Source: Pseudomonas putida (GTDB lineage Bacteria > Pseudomonadota > Gammaproteobacteria > Pseudomonadales > Pseudomonadaceae). From it: 64,000 nucleotides of DNA. Below the pieces are notes generated by a model. That model was not told the DNA's origin, did not search any database, and worked only from the letters and a program-made list of their open reading frames with translations. The stretch lies in the NCBI RefSeq assembly GCF_005080685.1, contig NZ_CP039371.1, positions 5,022,001-5,086,000 of the forward strand. The letters are read 5' to 3'. The stretch's first letter is position 1. Every line of letters starts with the position of its first letter. Below are positions 50,424 to 58,352 of this stretch, piece by piece. A program made the translations under genes and the position numbers.

Positions 50424-50774
50424 TCAGTCCGTGATCGCGCCGTTCTCCTGCGCCAGCCGGACGTACTCCGACAGCGGGCGCAGCGCCTGGAAATACCGAT
50501 CCCGCCGCACCGGCAGCTTGCGCGGCCCGACGATGCCGGCTAGGTCGGACAGCTTGACCGTGCCCAGCGAGGGCATCCCGATACCGAGGTCGATCAGCCC
50601 GTAGGCCGTATCGCCATCGGCGGGATCAAGCGACACCAGCAGCCAGGTCGCGTGGGCGTCGGGGGTAAACAGTCGCACCACGGGCAGCGGGTCGAGCCTC
50701 TGACCAGCGGCGAGCGCCGCGCCGTGGGCCAGCAGCCGGGCGCGTTCATCAGCGGTGACAAGCGGCAAGGTCAT
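50424..50774 (-). CDS. DUF2958 family protein, copy 1
   Basis: The 116-residue protein starts MTLPLVTADERARLLAHGAA and contains the DUF2958 core (PLPVVRLFTPDAHATWLLVS; TAYGLIDLGIGMPSLGTVKL; LPVRRDRYFQALRPLSEYVR). A second copy with clear similarity lies at 56859-57209. These are stable members of ICE maintenance modules; function unknown. The start was placed by homology between the two copies. Confidence 0.9.
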   Translation of the reverse strand: MTLPLVTADERARLLAHGAALAAGQRLDPLPVVRLFTPDAHATWLLVSLDPADGDTAYGLIDLGIGMPSLGTVKLSDLAGIVGPRKLPVRRDRYFQALRPLSEYVRLAQENGAITD

Positions 50775-50804
50775 GGGCAGAACTCCCACGGAAGCGAGGG
50801 GGCG

Positions 50805-50982
50805 CGGATGCGCTTTGGTGCCGAAGCGCAGAACCGCCGAAACGCATCCGTGCATTTGTGTGGAAGCAAGGATGCGCAAGCCATCGCATCCGTAAAAGAA
50901 CAGAAGCACCGAAGCGGAATTGTCGGAAGCCGGAAAGACACGGATGCGATTCCCCGGTTCTGTTGGAATCCGCAGATGCGGA
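50805..50982. repeat. CGGATGCG repeat cluster
   Basis: CGGATGCG or its complement occurs at 50805-50812, 50843-50850 (complement), 50870-50876 (7 of 8), 50885-50892 (complement) and 50941-50948; a related palindrome TCCGC-agat-GCGGA is at 50969-50982. They lie between the DUF2958 gene and the divergent XRE gene. A multi-site operator or a partition-complex site is plausible. Confidence 0.65.
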
Positions 50983-51093
50983 TTTCCGTAAAAGCACGAA
51001 AGCGGGCCTTTCAGCCACGAATGAACACTATAGATTGTAGCCCCATAGGGCGCAATGGGCTGTCATCTTGGTTTTTATGGGGAAACCAAGTTA

Positions 51094-51387
51094 GTGACAG
51101 CGAAACACTCATTGGCAACGGCAATACGGACGGTCAGGAAGGCGCGAGGCTTGAGCCAGGAAGCGTTCTCCGACGTGTCCAGCCGCACCTACATGAGTAC
51201 GCTGGAGCGCGACCTGAAAAGCCCGACGCTGCACAAGCTGACCGAGCTGTGCGAGGTCATGGAAGTGCATCCGCTGACACTGTTGACGCTGGCCTACGCC
51301 GGCGACGACACGCACAAGGCAGACGAACTGCTGGCGCAGGTGCGCCATGAGTTCGAGGCCGTGCTGAAAGAGCGCGACGCGCCCTAG
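51094..51387 (+). CDS. XRE-family regulator
   Basis: The 97-residue protein (GTG start) has the HTH IRTVRKARGLSQEAFSDVSS then TYMSTLERDLKSPTLHKLTE, and a C-terminal helix. The GTG is chosen because the family begins M/V-T-A-K-H-S-L; the open frame to 51055 would add 13 residues. It is the only rightward gene of the maintenance block and faces the CGGATGCG repeat cluster, so it may bind it. Confidence 0.85.
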   Translation: MTAKHSLATAIRTVRKARGLSQEAFSDVSSRTYMSTLERDLKSPTLHKLTELCEVMEVHPLTLLTLAYAGDDTHKADELLAQVRHEFEAVLKERDAP

Positions 51388-51402
51388 CGCGTCTGAATGC
51401 CC

Positions 51403-51441
51403 GCAAGCGGGGCGCGCAGCGCCGCAGGCGCGAAGGCGTGA
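51403..51441 (+). other. GCAA-stem-GCAG structured element, copy A
   Basis: GCAAGCGGGGCGCGCAG (51403-51419) is followed by stem GCGCC (51419-51423)/GGCGC (51427-51431) and CGAAGGCGTGA. It lies 15 bases after the XRE stop. Matching elements with different stem sequences are at 56157, 56474 and 58183. Confidence 0.5.
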
Positions 51442-51646
51442 GGGATTGAAGCCGAATGGACATGACGCCATTGGCGGCATGGGGCGCAGCCCGAAAGCCC
51501 GGCGGCGCAATGCGCCGACACGCCATGTTGTGCTTGCTGCTACGGGCGTCGAACCATCGGGCCAGCACCAAGGCGATGCCAGTCTTGGACATGCCGGGCA
51601 TAAAGCAACCGACGAAACCCTGTGCGTGCGGTGCTGCGATTAGCAG

Positions 51647-51680
51647 CACCGCGCCCCGCCGCAATGGGCGGGGCGCGGTG
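51647..51680. terminator. GC-rich hairpin after DUF736 gene
   Basis: CACCGCGCCCCGCC (51647-51660) pairs perfectly with GGCGGGGCGCGGTG (51667-51680), just past the leftward DUF736 stop. No T run is present. It may terminate or protect the transcript end. The rest of 51442-51646 shows nothing coding. Confidence 0.5.
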
Positions 51681-51688
51681 GGCGGCCG

Positions 51689-52003
51689 TCAGGCCGCCTT
51701 GGGCTTGCTGCGCGACCAGATCAGGTCATGCGTGCCGTTCTCACCTTCGATCAGGCGGGCATAGACCGTCGCCGGGAACGAAGGATCGTCGATGGCCACC
51801 GACAGGTAATCCCGCCCGGCCTCGCTGGTTTTCTTCCACGCCGCGCCGAAGTCGTGGCCGGCCGCCTGAAGGCGGAAGTCCGGGGCGCTTTCGTTCTCGC
51901 CCTTGTCGTTGGGAACCAGCTTGACCTTGACGTTGAGGGTCAGGGTGCGGAGCTGGCCGGTGAAGCCGTCTTTGTCTGCGGTGAAGGTGCCGATGTTAGC
52001 CAT
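51689..52003 (-). CDS. DUF736 family protein
   Basis: The 104-residue protein starts [20 protein letters not shown] and keeps the DUF736 pattern ([60 protein letters not shown]). GAAAGGAGAAATC is an excellent ribosome site and fixes the start; the open frame to 52585 is rejected. These proteins are ubiquitous in ICE maintenance blocks; function unknown. Confidence 0.92.
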   Translation of the reverse strand: MANIGTFTADKDGFTGQLRTLTLNVKVKLVPNDKGENESAPDFRLQAAGHDFGAAWKKTSEAGRDYLSVAIDDPSFPATVYARLIEGENGTHDLIWSRSKPKAA

Positions 52004-52812
52004 GATGATTTCTCCTTTCGGGTTGAACAAGGTCGTGCCAGTGCGTCCTTGTTGTGATCCGGTCGGCGGGGGATGGGCTGGCCGCACCGCGCAGCGGTCG
52101 CAACACCGTGGAGAACCTGAAAGCGAAAAGAATTTGTCCCGCGAGGAATGCGCGCAGCGCAGGGGAAATTGTTTTCGCTGGAAGGTTGCGGCCATGAAGC
52201 CCAGCCACCGCCAAGATTCACAACAACACAAGGACGTACTGGCCGCCCACTCCCGAATGGAGACATGGCCGACTCGGCATCCCCGCGTGACGGCTTCACC
52301 GGCCTGCGCTCTGACACGGGCAAGGTCAATGCCCAGCGACAAGGTGAAAGCGCCCCTGCCGCTGCTTGCGGCCCTTTGCATGAGGTGTGGCGTGGAAGCT
52401 CCATTGCAGGGCCGGGCGGCGTGTCGGTGAACCGTCCTTCGTGACGTACAGGCGACGAACCGCCAGCGTCGAGGACGGCACGCTTTCATGCAACCTGCGG
52501 CAGCAAACCGGGGCGTAGCCCCACAAGTCCCGCCCATTGCGGCGGGGCGCGTTCGGAATGCCGTCGGCGCTGTGTGCCGACGCACTTATGGGCTTCGAGG
52601 GTTTCCCGCGCACAAGGTCACTTGTGCGCCGCCCCTTCGCCGTCTGCCCGAAGGCGGCGAAGGGGCGTTCTGGCTTCGGGCCTTGAAACCGGGTGCGGCC
52701 ACCGCCGCGCCCGGATTTTGACCATCGGCACCAGGGCGGTACGGCCTGGGGCCGATGCTGATGGAACAGCAAAGCGCCCGGCCGGAACCGGGGCGCCCGG
52801 TGGTGGTGAAGA
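52004..52812. other. Gene-poor 0.8-kb gap before DUF736
   Basis: Several open frames exist on both strands, but none has a credible start or protein character. The stretch includes a 13-bp perfect stem 52630-52642 with 52655-52667 and a GCGCCC/GGGCGC hairpin at 52774-52796 that could terminate the leftward ParB gene. It may hold the DUF736 promoter and an untranslated RNA; nothing else is visible. Confidence 0.5.
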
Positions 52813-54906
52813 TCAGGCGGCAAGCGCGTGGACCTGCTGCTCGTCGTCGTTGTCGATGGCTTCCGGTTCGTCATCCGTCACGGCCTGCGGCGCATCCTGC
52901 GCCGTGGTGTCGTCGGTGCCTTCGGTCTTGAAGATGGCAGGCATCCAGCCGGTGCCGTCCGCCAGCCGTTCGGCTTCGCTGGCAATGTCGGCCTTCTTCA
53001 ACTTCGCCAGCCGGGTGATGTGCTCTGGGGCGTACTGCTCCACGGCTTGCAGAATCGCGGCCTTCGGGATGTGCTGGAAATAGCCCTCATTGGTGGGCTT
53101 CCACCATGCCGCCATGTCCAGCCCCACGGCCTGCGCCAGTTCCGCGCCCGGTTGCTGCTGCGTGGCACGCGGTGTCACCACGTCCACCGTGACGGCCACG
53201 CATACCGCCAGCAGCCGCACCAGTTCATCTTGCGGCTTCGCCAGCAGCACGGCGAACAGTTCGGCGCTGTCCTCCGGCAAGCCTTCGCCGGCGACCTGCT
53301 GCAACTCGCGCAGCGCCACGGCAGCGGGCGAATCCGGTATGTCCGGGGCGATGCCTTCCAGCCGGTCTTGCGCTTTGAGGCTCACGCCCAGCGGCAACGC
53401 ATCATGACGGGGGCCGTAATGCCTGCCCTGCAAGATGGTCTGCACCATGCCATGCACCAGCGCGGCCAGTGCCACTTGCGGATGCCGGGCGACTTCGATT
53501 TGCAGCGCCGCCGTCCGGTGGGCGCTCAACCGCTGCGCCAGCTTGTCGGACATGGCGGCAGTCTTGGGCTGCCCTTCGCTGTCTCCGTCCTCGCCTTCGT
53601 CGTCGTTGTCGGCTTCCGCACCGCTGAAGCCCTGCCGCAAGCGTTCCAGCGTGCGCAGCGCCTTGGCTTCGGCTTCGCGCAGCAGGCCGCGATGAATCAC
53701 GGCTTCACCGTTGCGGTCGATGGTGACGATGGCCCCGGCTGCGGCCTTCACGGTCACGCCGTAGTCCTGCAAGCCATCTTCCAGCGACTGCAACTGCTCG
53801 CCCACGGCTTCGCCTTCTTCCTGCAAGGCATCGGCCTTTTCCTCGTCGTCAGCGTCCAGCGCATCATCAGCGGCTGCGGCCAGTTCGTGCAGCTTGGTTT
53901 GCAGCTTTTCGATGCGGGCTGCTTCGCGCTTGGTCGGTTCGCGGCGCTCCCTCGGCGCACGCTGGAAAGCGTGCAGATCAGCATGGGTCACGCCCGGCGT
54001 GGCATCCACCCACGCCCAGCCCTCGGCCTTCACCTCGGCGGCGATGCCTGCCAGCTTGTCTTGCGCCAGCCGTTCCAGCAGCGCGGCATCGGTCAGATAC
54101 ACGCCCGCATCGCCTTCCGCGAACAGGTCGCGGCGAATGCCGCCGCCTGCGGCTTCGTAGGTGTCCAGCCCCACGAAACGCACCAGCGGATGCCGGTATG
54201 CGTCAATCTCGCGCTCGGTGAGGCGGTCGCGCAATTGCGAAGGGTTGCGCTGCCACGTCGGCGCGTCGTAGAACGCGGTTTCCTGCGCGGCGTGGTCGTC
54301 AGTGATGGCAAGCGCCATCAACTGGTCAAGGCTCACGGCTTCGGCGCGGTAGTCGGCCAGCAGCCGGGGCGAGACGTTCGCCAGCTTCAAGCGGCGCTGC
54401 ACCACCAGCGGGGACACGCTGAAATCGGCGGCAATGTCCTCGATGGGTCGGCCTTCGGCCACCAGCGCGGCAAATGCCTCGAACTGGTCTGCCGGGTGCA
54501 TGGCTTCGCGCTGCACGTTCTCGGTGAGGCTGGCCGTGCGGGCGGTGCCATCGGCCACCAGCAGGCAAGGCACGTCCCATTCCTTGCTGATGCGGCGCTT
54601 CTTCGCCAGCAGCTTCAACGCGGCCAGCCTGCGGCCACCGGCCACCACTTCGTAATGCTCGCCATCGGCGGCGGCAATGACGATCAGGTTTTGCAGCAGG
54701 CCGACACGCTGGATAGAAGCGGCCAGTTCGGGAATGGACATGCGCGGGGTCTTGCGCACGTTGCGCCCGGTCGGGCGCGACACCAGCCGCGACAGCGGAA
54801 CCAAAATCAGGTTCTTGGTCGGGTCGGCGGCTTCCAGCGGGATAGCGGCGGCGGTGTTGAGGGCGCGGGCTTCGGTTTGGCGAATTTCGGTAGCGGTGGC
54901 GTTCAT
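52813..54906 (-). CDS. ParB/RepB/Spo0J family protein (large ICE type)
   Basis: The 697-residue protein has a ParB N-domain (LILVPLSRLVSRPTGRNVRK; VGLLQNLIVIAAADGEHYEV; VVAGGRRLAALKLLAKKRRI; TENVQREAMHPADQFEAFAA) and the HTH IEDIAADFSVSPLVVQRRLK at about 155-174. A long acidic C-terminal region follows (ADNDDEGEDGDSEG). It is far longer than chromosomal ParB, as usual for this ICE family. ParB-like nuclease or CTPase roles are possible; its partner ParA lies 5 kb away. Confidence 0.92.
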   Translation of the reverse strand: MNATATEIRQTEARALNTAAAIPLEAADPTKNLILVPLSRLVSRPTGRNVRKTPRMSIPELAASIQRVGLLQNLIVIAAADGEHYEVVAGGRRLAALKLLAKKRRISKEWDVPCLLVADGTARTASLTENVQREAMHPADQFEAFAALVAEGRPIEDIAADFSVSPLVVQRRLKLANVSPRLLADYRAEAVSLDQLMALAITDDHAAQETAFYDAPTWQRNPSQLRDRLTEREIDAYRHPLVRFVGLDTYEAAGGGIRRDLFAEGDAGVYLTDAALLERLAQDKLAGIAAEVKAEGWAWVDATPGVTHADLHAFQRAPRERREPTKREAARIEKLQTKLHELAAAADDALDADDEEKADALQEEGEAVGEQLQSLEDGLQDYGVTVKAAAGAIVTIDRNGEAVIHRGLLREAEAKALRTLERLRQGFSGAEADNDDEGEDGDSEGQPKTAAMSDKLAQRLSAHRTAALQIEVARHPQVALAALVHGMVQTILQGRHYGPRHDALPLGVSLKAQDRLEGIAPDIPDSPAAVALRELQQVAGEGLPEDSAELFAVLLAKPQDELVRLLAVCVAVTVDVVTPRATQQQPGAELAQAVGLDMAAWWKPTNEGYFQHIPKAAILQAVEQYAPEHITRLAKLKKADIASEAERLADGTGWMPAIFKTEGTDDTTAQDAPQAVTDDEPEAIDNDDEQQVHALAA

Positions 54907-54986
54907 GGTGATAACTCCTATCGGTTCAGGGATGCAGCAGCGAAAGAAGCGGCAAGGGCTGCTGCCTGCCCCTGCCGCGTGGGGAA

Positions 54987-55817
54987 TCAGGCTTTCAACT
55001 GGCGCAGGCCATCGGCCAGCATCCAGAGGGCGCGATTGAGGCGCACATCGGAATCAATGCCCTGCACCGGGCGGGTTTGCTGGCGGCGTCCGTTGGCGCT
55101 GCGGCCATGCAATCCGCCTTTGGTCAGGTTTTCTTGCGTACGGTTGAACACGCTCCACAAGTCCGGGCGGCGGTCATCGAACCGGCGCGGCATCAGGATT
55201 TGCGATTCGGTGATGGGCGCGGGCTTGTTGTCGGTGGGGTCGTACTTGAGGGCCAGCGCGGAACGGGCGAACACTTCGGCCTCGCCTTCGTCCAGCGTGA
55301 TGGCGCGCATGGCATCGCGGGAATCCTTCACCCGGTCGAAGCCGCGCAAAACTTCGTAAGCGCCTTCGATGACATGCCCGGAAACGTCGCCTTTGTGGGG
55401 CACGCGCACATCGGCCACGGTGTCGCCGCACACAAGGCCATTGCTGCACACGAACCGGAACATTCCGGCCAGCATCTGATAGCTGCTCGTCCCGTCATGG
55501 GAATTGAGCAGCACGATTTCGTTAGCCTCCGCGCCATTGATCTGGCTGGCGTGGCGCAGGCGCAGCATGTGTTTGGTGTGTTCGCGCTTGCCTTCATCGC
55601 GCACGCGGGTCTGGCAAACCATGAAGGGCTGGAAACCTTCTTTGCGAAGCTCGGCCAACACGGCGGCGGTGGGGATATAGGCGTACCGCTGCGAACGGCT
55701 TTCATGCGGCGCGTCCGCGAAGATGGACGGCGCTACGCGGTGAATCTGGTCATCGGTCAGCGGGTAATCGCTGCGCAGCGAGGGGGAACGGGAAGCGAAA
55801 CGGGATGCGAGTTGCAT
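54987..55817 (-). CDS. DUF932 family protein
   Basis: The 276-residue protein starts MQLASRFASRSPSLRSDYPL after AGGAGAAAGACC. It contains the DUF932 blocks YAYIPTAAVLAELRKEGFQP, VLLNSHDGTSSYQMLAGMFR and FVCSNGLVCGDTVADVRVPH. DUF932 proteins accompany ParB and RadC in conjugative elements. Function unknown, though phage/plasmid-like LGT copies are frequent. Confidence 0.92.
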   Translation of the reverse strand: MQLASRFASRSPSLRSDYPLTDDQIHRVAPSIFADAPHESRSQRYAYIPTAAVLAELRKEGFQPFMVCQTRVRDEGKREHTKHMLRLRHASQINGAEANEIVLLNSHDGTSSYQMLAGMFRFVCSNGLVCGDTVADVRVPHKGDVSGHVIEGAYEVLRGFDRVKDSRDAMRAITLDEGEAEVFARSALALKYDPTDNKPAPITESQILMPRRFDDRRPDLWSVFNRTQENLTKGGLHGRSANGRRQQTRPVQGIDSDVRLNRALWMLADGLRQLKA

Positions 55818-56514
55818 GGTCTTTCTCCTGACGAAAAGGGTTTGCTGTTCAAACCGCACACCGGATTCCTAGATTCGGAGCCCAGCCTTTCGGCTGTTCT
55901 GTGCGGTTGGCACGAGGAACCCGGTTGACCCTGTTGCCACCGTCTTTCCTGAGTTCATCGCCCGCGGCCAAAGGAGCGCGCGGACGGGGGCCGTCAAGGA
56001 AACAAGCGCAGGGTTGGTGCGGCCCGCAGCGCAGCGAGGACACGGCCTTGCGCGCCTTGACGGCGCACGGGAGCGGGCTACGGTCGCGGACAAGGTGATG
56101 AAGTCAGGGGAGACGGATGGACATGGCAACGGCCGTCCCTGTGTGCCGAACCGCACGCAAGCGAAGCGCGCAGGCCCGGATCTAGGAATCCGGGCCGAAG
56201 GCGTCAGCCGAGCGGAGCGAGGGAACGATGGAAGCCCGTCAGGGGCGAGACGCCGTAGGCGGCTCGATGCGCCACGCGCACGACAGCGCGACCGGCCATC
56301 TTCCAGAGGGCCGGGGACGCCCATGCAATCAACGATGGACAGCATGGGCCGAATGCCCAGGATGAAATGCCGCTGGTGGGTGGGGGTTGCCGCGCCGGCG
56401 CAGCCGGGGCGGTGGTATCGAGGGGCGCCAAGCGCAGCGCGGCGGGGATGGCCGCATGGCCTTCCCCTGGAGTGCAAGCGAAGCGCGCAGCGCCCCGGAA
56501 GGGGCGCGAAGGCA
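55818..56514. other. Gene-free gap with structured GC-rich elements C and D
   Basis: No credible gene. Two copies of the GCAA-stem-GCAG family lie here: C at 56157-56206 (second stem GGCCCGGAT 56173-56181 with ATCCGGGCC 56188-56196) and D at 56474-56517 (GCGCCCC 56490-56496 with GGGGCGC 56501-56507), the latter running into the stop codon of the next leftward gene. The DUF932 promoter must also lie here. Confidence 0.5.
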
Positions 56515-56793
56515 TCAAGCCGTGTCGTCAGGGCGCAGGCTGGATTCCGCAACCGGCATCCACGGTGAGGACGAATCCAGAAAATAGCGCCGCCCGAGCG
56601 CGTACAGCCCGCAAGGCCCGGAAGGCCGGTAGAACCCGGTGACGAGGCGATGGAACTGTGCGCCGAAGTCGTTGGTGTAGATCACCGCGTCGCCGATCTT
56701 GAAGTGAAGCGGCTGGCCGTTCTCCGGCGCGAATGGCTTGTGCGCGTCGTGCTGCGCCGAAACTTCGATGACCCAATCGTGATGGCTGCTCAT
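56515..56793 (-). CDS. Conserved ICE protein, unknown function (92 aa)
   Basis: The protein starts MSSHHDWVIEVSAQHDAHKP after CAGGAGATCAATG. It continues LHFKIGDAVIYTNDFGAQFH and GPCGLYALGRRYFLDSSSPW, beta-rich and SH3/Tudor-like in feel, with a conserved-looking GDAVIYTNDFG core. I do not know the family. It is in the leftward maintenance series, 65 bases after the second DUF2958 gene. Confidence 0.7.
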   Translation of the reverse strand: MSSHHDWVIEVSAQHDAHKPFAPENGQPLHFKIGDAVIYTNDFGAQFHRLVTGFYRPSGPCGLYALGRRYFLDSSSPWMPVAESSLRPDDTA

Positions 56794-56858
56794 GGCATTG
56801 ATCTCCTGTGATGGTCGAGAAAACACATGGAGCGCCTTGCGGCGCTCCAAGGGCCGGG

Positions 56859-57209
56859 TCAGACAACGACACGCCCGGCCAGCCGCGCTTCGCGTGCATA
56901 GGCGCTCAACCGTTTCTCGGCGCGGAAAGACAGATCGCGTTCGATCGGCAGGCCCAGCCCGCCGCGCACGGTCGCCAGCTCGTTCAAGCTGACCCAGCCG
57001 ATTTCCGGCATTCCCAGGCCCAAGTCGCAAAGACCAAAGGCGTGGTCGTGGTCATCGGGATCAATCTCGGTCAGCAGCCAGGTCGCGCTGGCATCCGGCG
57101 TGAACAGCTTGACCACGGGGGCCGGATCGAAGTGCGGGTTTTCCAGCGAAGCGCGGCCGTTGGCCAGCAGCACGATGCGCTGCTCGTCGGTGATGAGTGC
57201 GTGGTTCAT
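56859..57209 (-). CDS. DUF2958 family protein, copy 2
   Basis: The 116-residue protein starts MNHALITDEQRIVLLANGRA and shares with copy 1 the blocks PAPVVKLFTPDASATWLLTE, FGLCDLGLGMPEIGWVSLNE and GLPIERDLSFRAEKRLSAYA. TCAGGAGTTCACC precedes the start. Its leader is duplicated in front of radC. Confidence 0.9.
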   Translation of the reverse strand: MNHALITDEQRIVLLANGRASLENPHFDPAPVVKLFTPDASATWLLTEIDPDDHDHAFGLCDLGLGMPEIGWVSLNELATVRGGLGLPIERDLSFRAEKRLSAYAREARLAGRVVV

Positions 57210-57230
57210 GGTGAACTCCTGAAAGGATGC

Positions 57231-57370
57231 CGGGCGGAATTGCCCGACCCTTCCGGGGCACGGCGCAGCGCAAGCCGTCAGGGGTCGCAGACGGCCGCCA
57301 GGACGCAAGCGCCATCGGCGCGCAGCCCTTGACGGCGAGAACGCCGTGGCACGATGAAGGGGACAGCAAG
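57231..57370. repeat. Duplicated leader E (upstream of DUF2958 copy 2)
   Basis: About 140 bases are closely similar to 58003-58144 upstream of radC. Shared are GGGCGGAATTGCCC, CACGGCGCAGCGCAAGC, GTCGCAGACGGCCGCC and TTGACGGCGAGAACGCCGTG. Inside, GCAAGCGCC-atc-GGCGCGCAG here corresponds to GCAAGCGTGC-aa-GCACGCGCAG in the other copy: the stem is kept though its bases differ. Confidence 0.75.
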
Positions 57371-57392
57371 CCCCCCCATACCTCCATGCAGG

Positions 57393-57429
57393 CCATGAAT
57401 TTCCGAAACGCTGTCTCGGAAATTCATGG
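57393..57429. repeat. Perfect 14-bp inverted repeat
   Basis: CCATGAATTTCCGA (57393-57406) pairs with TCGGAAATTCATGG (57416-57429) around AACGCTGTC. It is much less GC-rich than its surroundings. On the plus strand GCAGCGTTTTT follows, so it might be a terminator for rightward transcription, or a protein-binding site. Confidence 0.7.
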
Positions 57430-57462
57430 CAGCGTTTTTGCTCGGCCCGCGCCGGGCGCAGC

Positions 57463-57482
57463 AAAAAAGGGGCCGAAGCCCC
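57463..57482 (-). terminator. Rho-independent terminator after radC
   Basis: On the complement, GGGGC-ttcg-GCCCC is followed by TTTTTT. The UUCG tetraloop and T run make it a clear terminator, four bases past the radC stop. Confidence 0.85.
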
Positions 57483-57486
57483 TTGG

Positions 57487-57984
57487 TCAGATCAGGCCAC
57501 GTTCGGCAAACGATGTGGTGTCGGTGCCCGCGACGATGATGTGATCCAGCACGCGCACGTCCACCAGCCCCAGTGCCTCCTTGAGCCGCTGGGTCAGTGC
57601 TCGGTCGGCACCGCTCGGCTCGGGATTGCCGCTCGGGTGGTTGTGCGACACGATGACCGCCGCCGCATTGAGCCGCAGCGCCTCCTTGACCAGCTCACGC
57701 GGATACACCGATGCGCCGTCGATGGTGCCTCGGAACATCTCGGCGTACTCGATCAGCCGATGCTGCGTGTCCATGAACAGCACCGCGAACACCTCATGCT
57801 CGAAGCCGGCCAGCTTGGCGCGCAGGTACTCCTTGACCGCTGCCGGCGACGTGAACGACGTACCGCGTTGCATCTTGCGCTCGATGGCCTGGCGCGCGGC
57901 CTCCAGAATCTGCTCGGCAGTCGCCAGCAGGTAGCGGCCCTGCGCGTCACGCACCATCAGCGAGGAAAAGGACAGTTGCGACAT
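57487..57984 (-). CDS. radC: RadC-like JAB-domain protein
   Basis: The 165-residue protein has the RadC/JAB metal site VIVSHNHPSGNPEPSGADRA (about 111-130) and conserved blocks AGFEHEVFAVLFMDTQHRLI and GTIDGASVYPRELVKEALRL. The N-terminal HhH part of chromosomal RadC is missing, as usual for mobile-element copies. Role in DNA repair is doubtful; mobile copies may serve anti-restriction or element maintenance. Confidence 0.93.
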   Translation of the reverse strand: MSQLSFSSLMVRDAQGRYLLATAEQILEAARQAIERKMQRGTSFTSPAAVKEYLRAKLAGFEHEVFAVLFMDTQHRLIEYAEMFRGTIDGASVYPRELVKEALRLNAAAVIVSHNHPSGNPEPSGADRALTQRLKEALGLVDVRVLDHIIVAGTDTTSFAERGLI

Positions 57985-58002
57985 GATCGTGCTCCGGTTG
58001 CT

Positions 58003-58144
58003 CGGGCGGAATTGCCCGGAACCGTGGAGAGCACGGCGCAGCGCAAGCAGTCATGGGTCGCAGACGGCCGCCGGGCCGCAAGCGTGCAAGCACGCGCAGC
58101 CCTTGACGGCGAGAACGCCGTGATACGGTGAAGGGAACAGCAAG
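58003..58144. repeat. Duplicated leader F (upstream of radC)
   Basis: Partner of the 57231-57370 repeat, placed identically relative to its downstream gene (leftward radC). It keeps GGGC-ggaatt-GCCC, GTCGCAGACGGCCGCC and ACGGC-gagaa-CGCCGT. The stem in its GCAA-stem-GCAG module is GCGTGC/GCACGC (within 58078-58099). Confidence 0.75.
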
Positions 58145-58182
58145 ACCGCCTACACCCGCCCATTGCACACACTCGCCTTTGT

Positions 58183-58222
58183 GCAAGCGGAGCGCGCAGG
58201 CCCACCAGGGCCGAAGGCGTCA
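58183..58222 (+). other. GCAA-stem-GCAG structured element, copy B
   Basis: GCAAGCGGAGCGCGCAG (58183-58199) is followed by stem GGCCC (58199-58203)/GGGCC (58208-58212) and CGAAGGCGTCA. Similarity to copy A continues downstream (AAGCCGGATGG and GGGGCGCAGCCCG). It marks the edge of the ICE maintenance block beside the defence-like cargo. Confidence 0.5.
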
Positions 58223-58352
58223 GGGGTCAAAGCCGGATGGCCGCGATTCGGCACGAAGCGCGGGGCGCAGCCCGCGAACCCGGCGGCGGCACGCCGGGAC
58301 GCAAATAATGTAGCCAGCAGAGAATAAAAATGGTGCTGAGGTTCTGTCGAAG

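Noticed and set aside
52326..52874. 182-residue leftward frame in the 0.8-kb gap
   Set aside because: Overlaps the ParB end, lacks a ribosome site and has a low-complexity basic composition.
52828..55359. 843-residue rightward open frame
   Set aside because: It lies antisense to the ParB and DUF932 genes, which have clear domains; the frame is an effect of high GC content.
57487..57984. RadC as the deubiquitinase partner of the E2-E1-JAB locus
   Set aside because: It belongs to the ICE maintenance block with its own leader and terminator, and the fusion already has a JAB domain.
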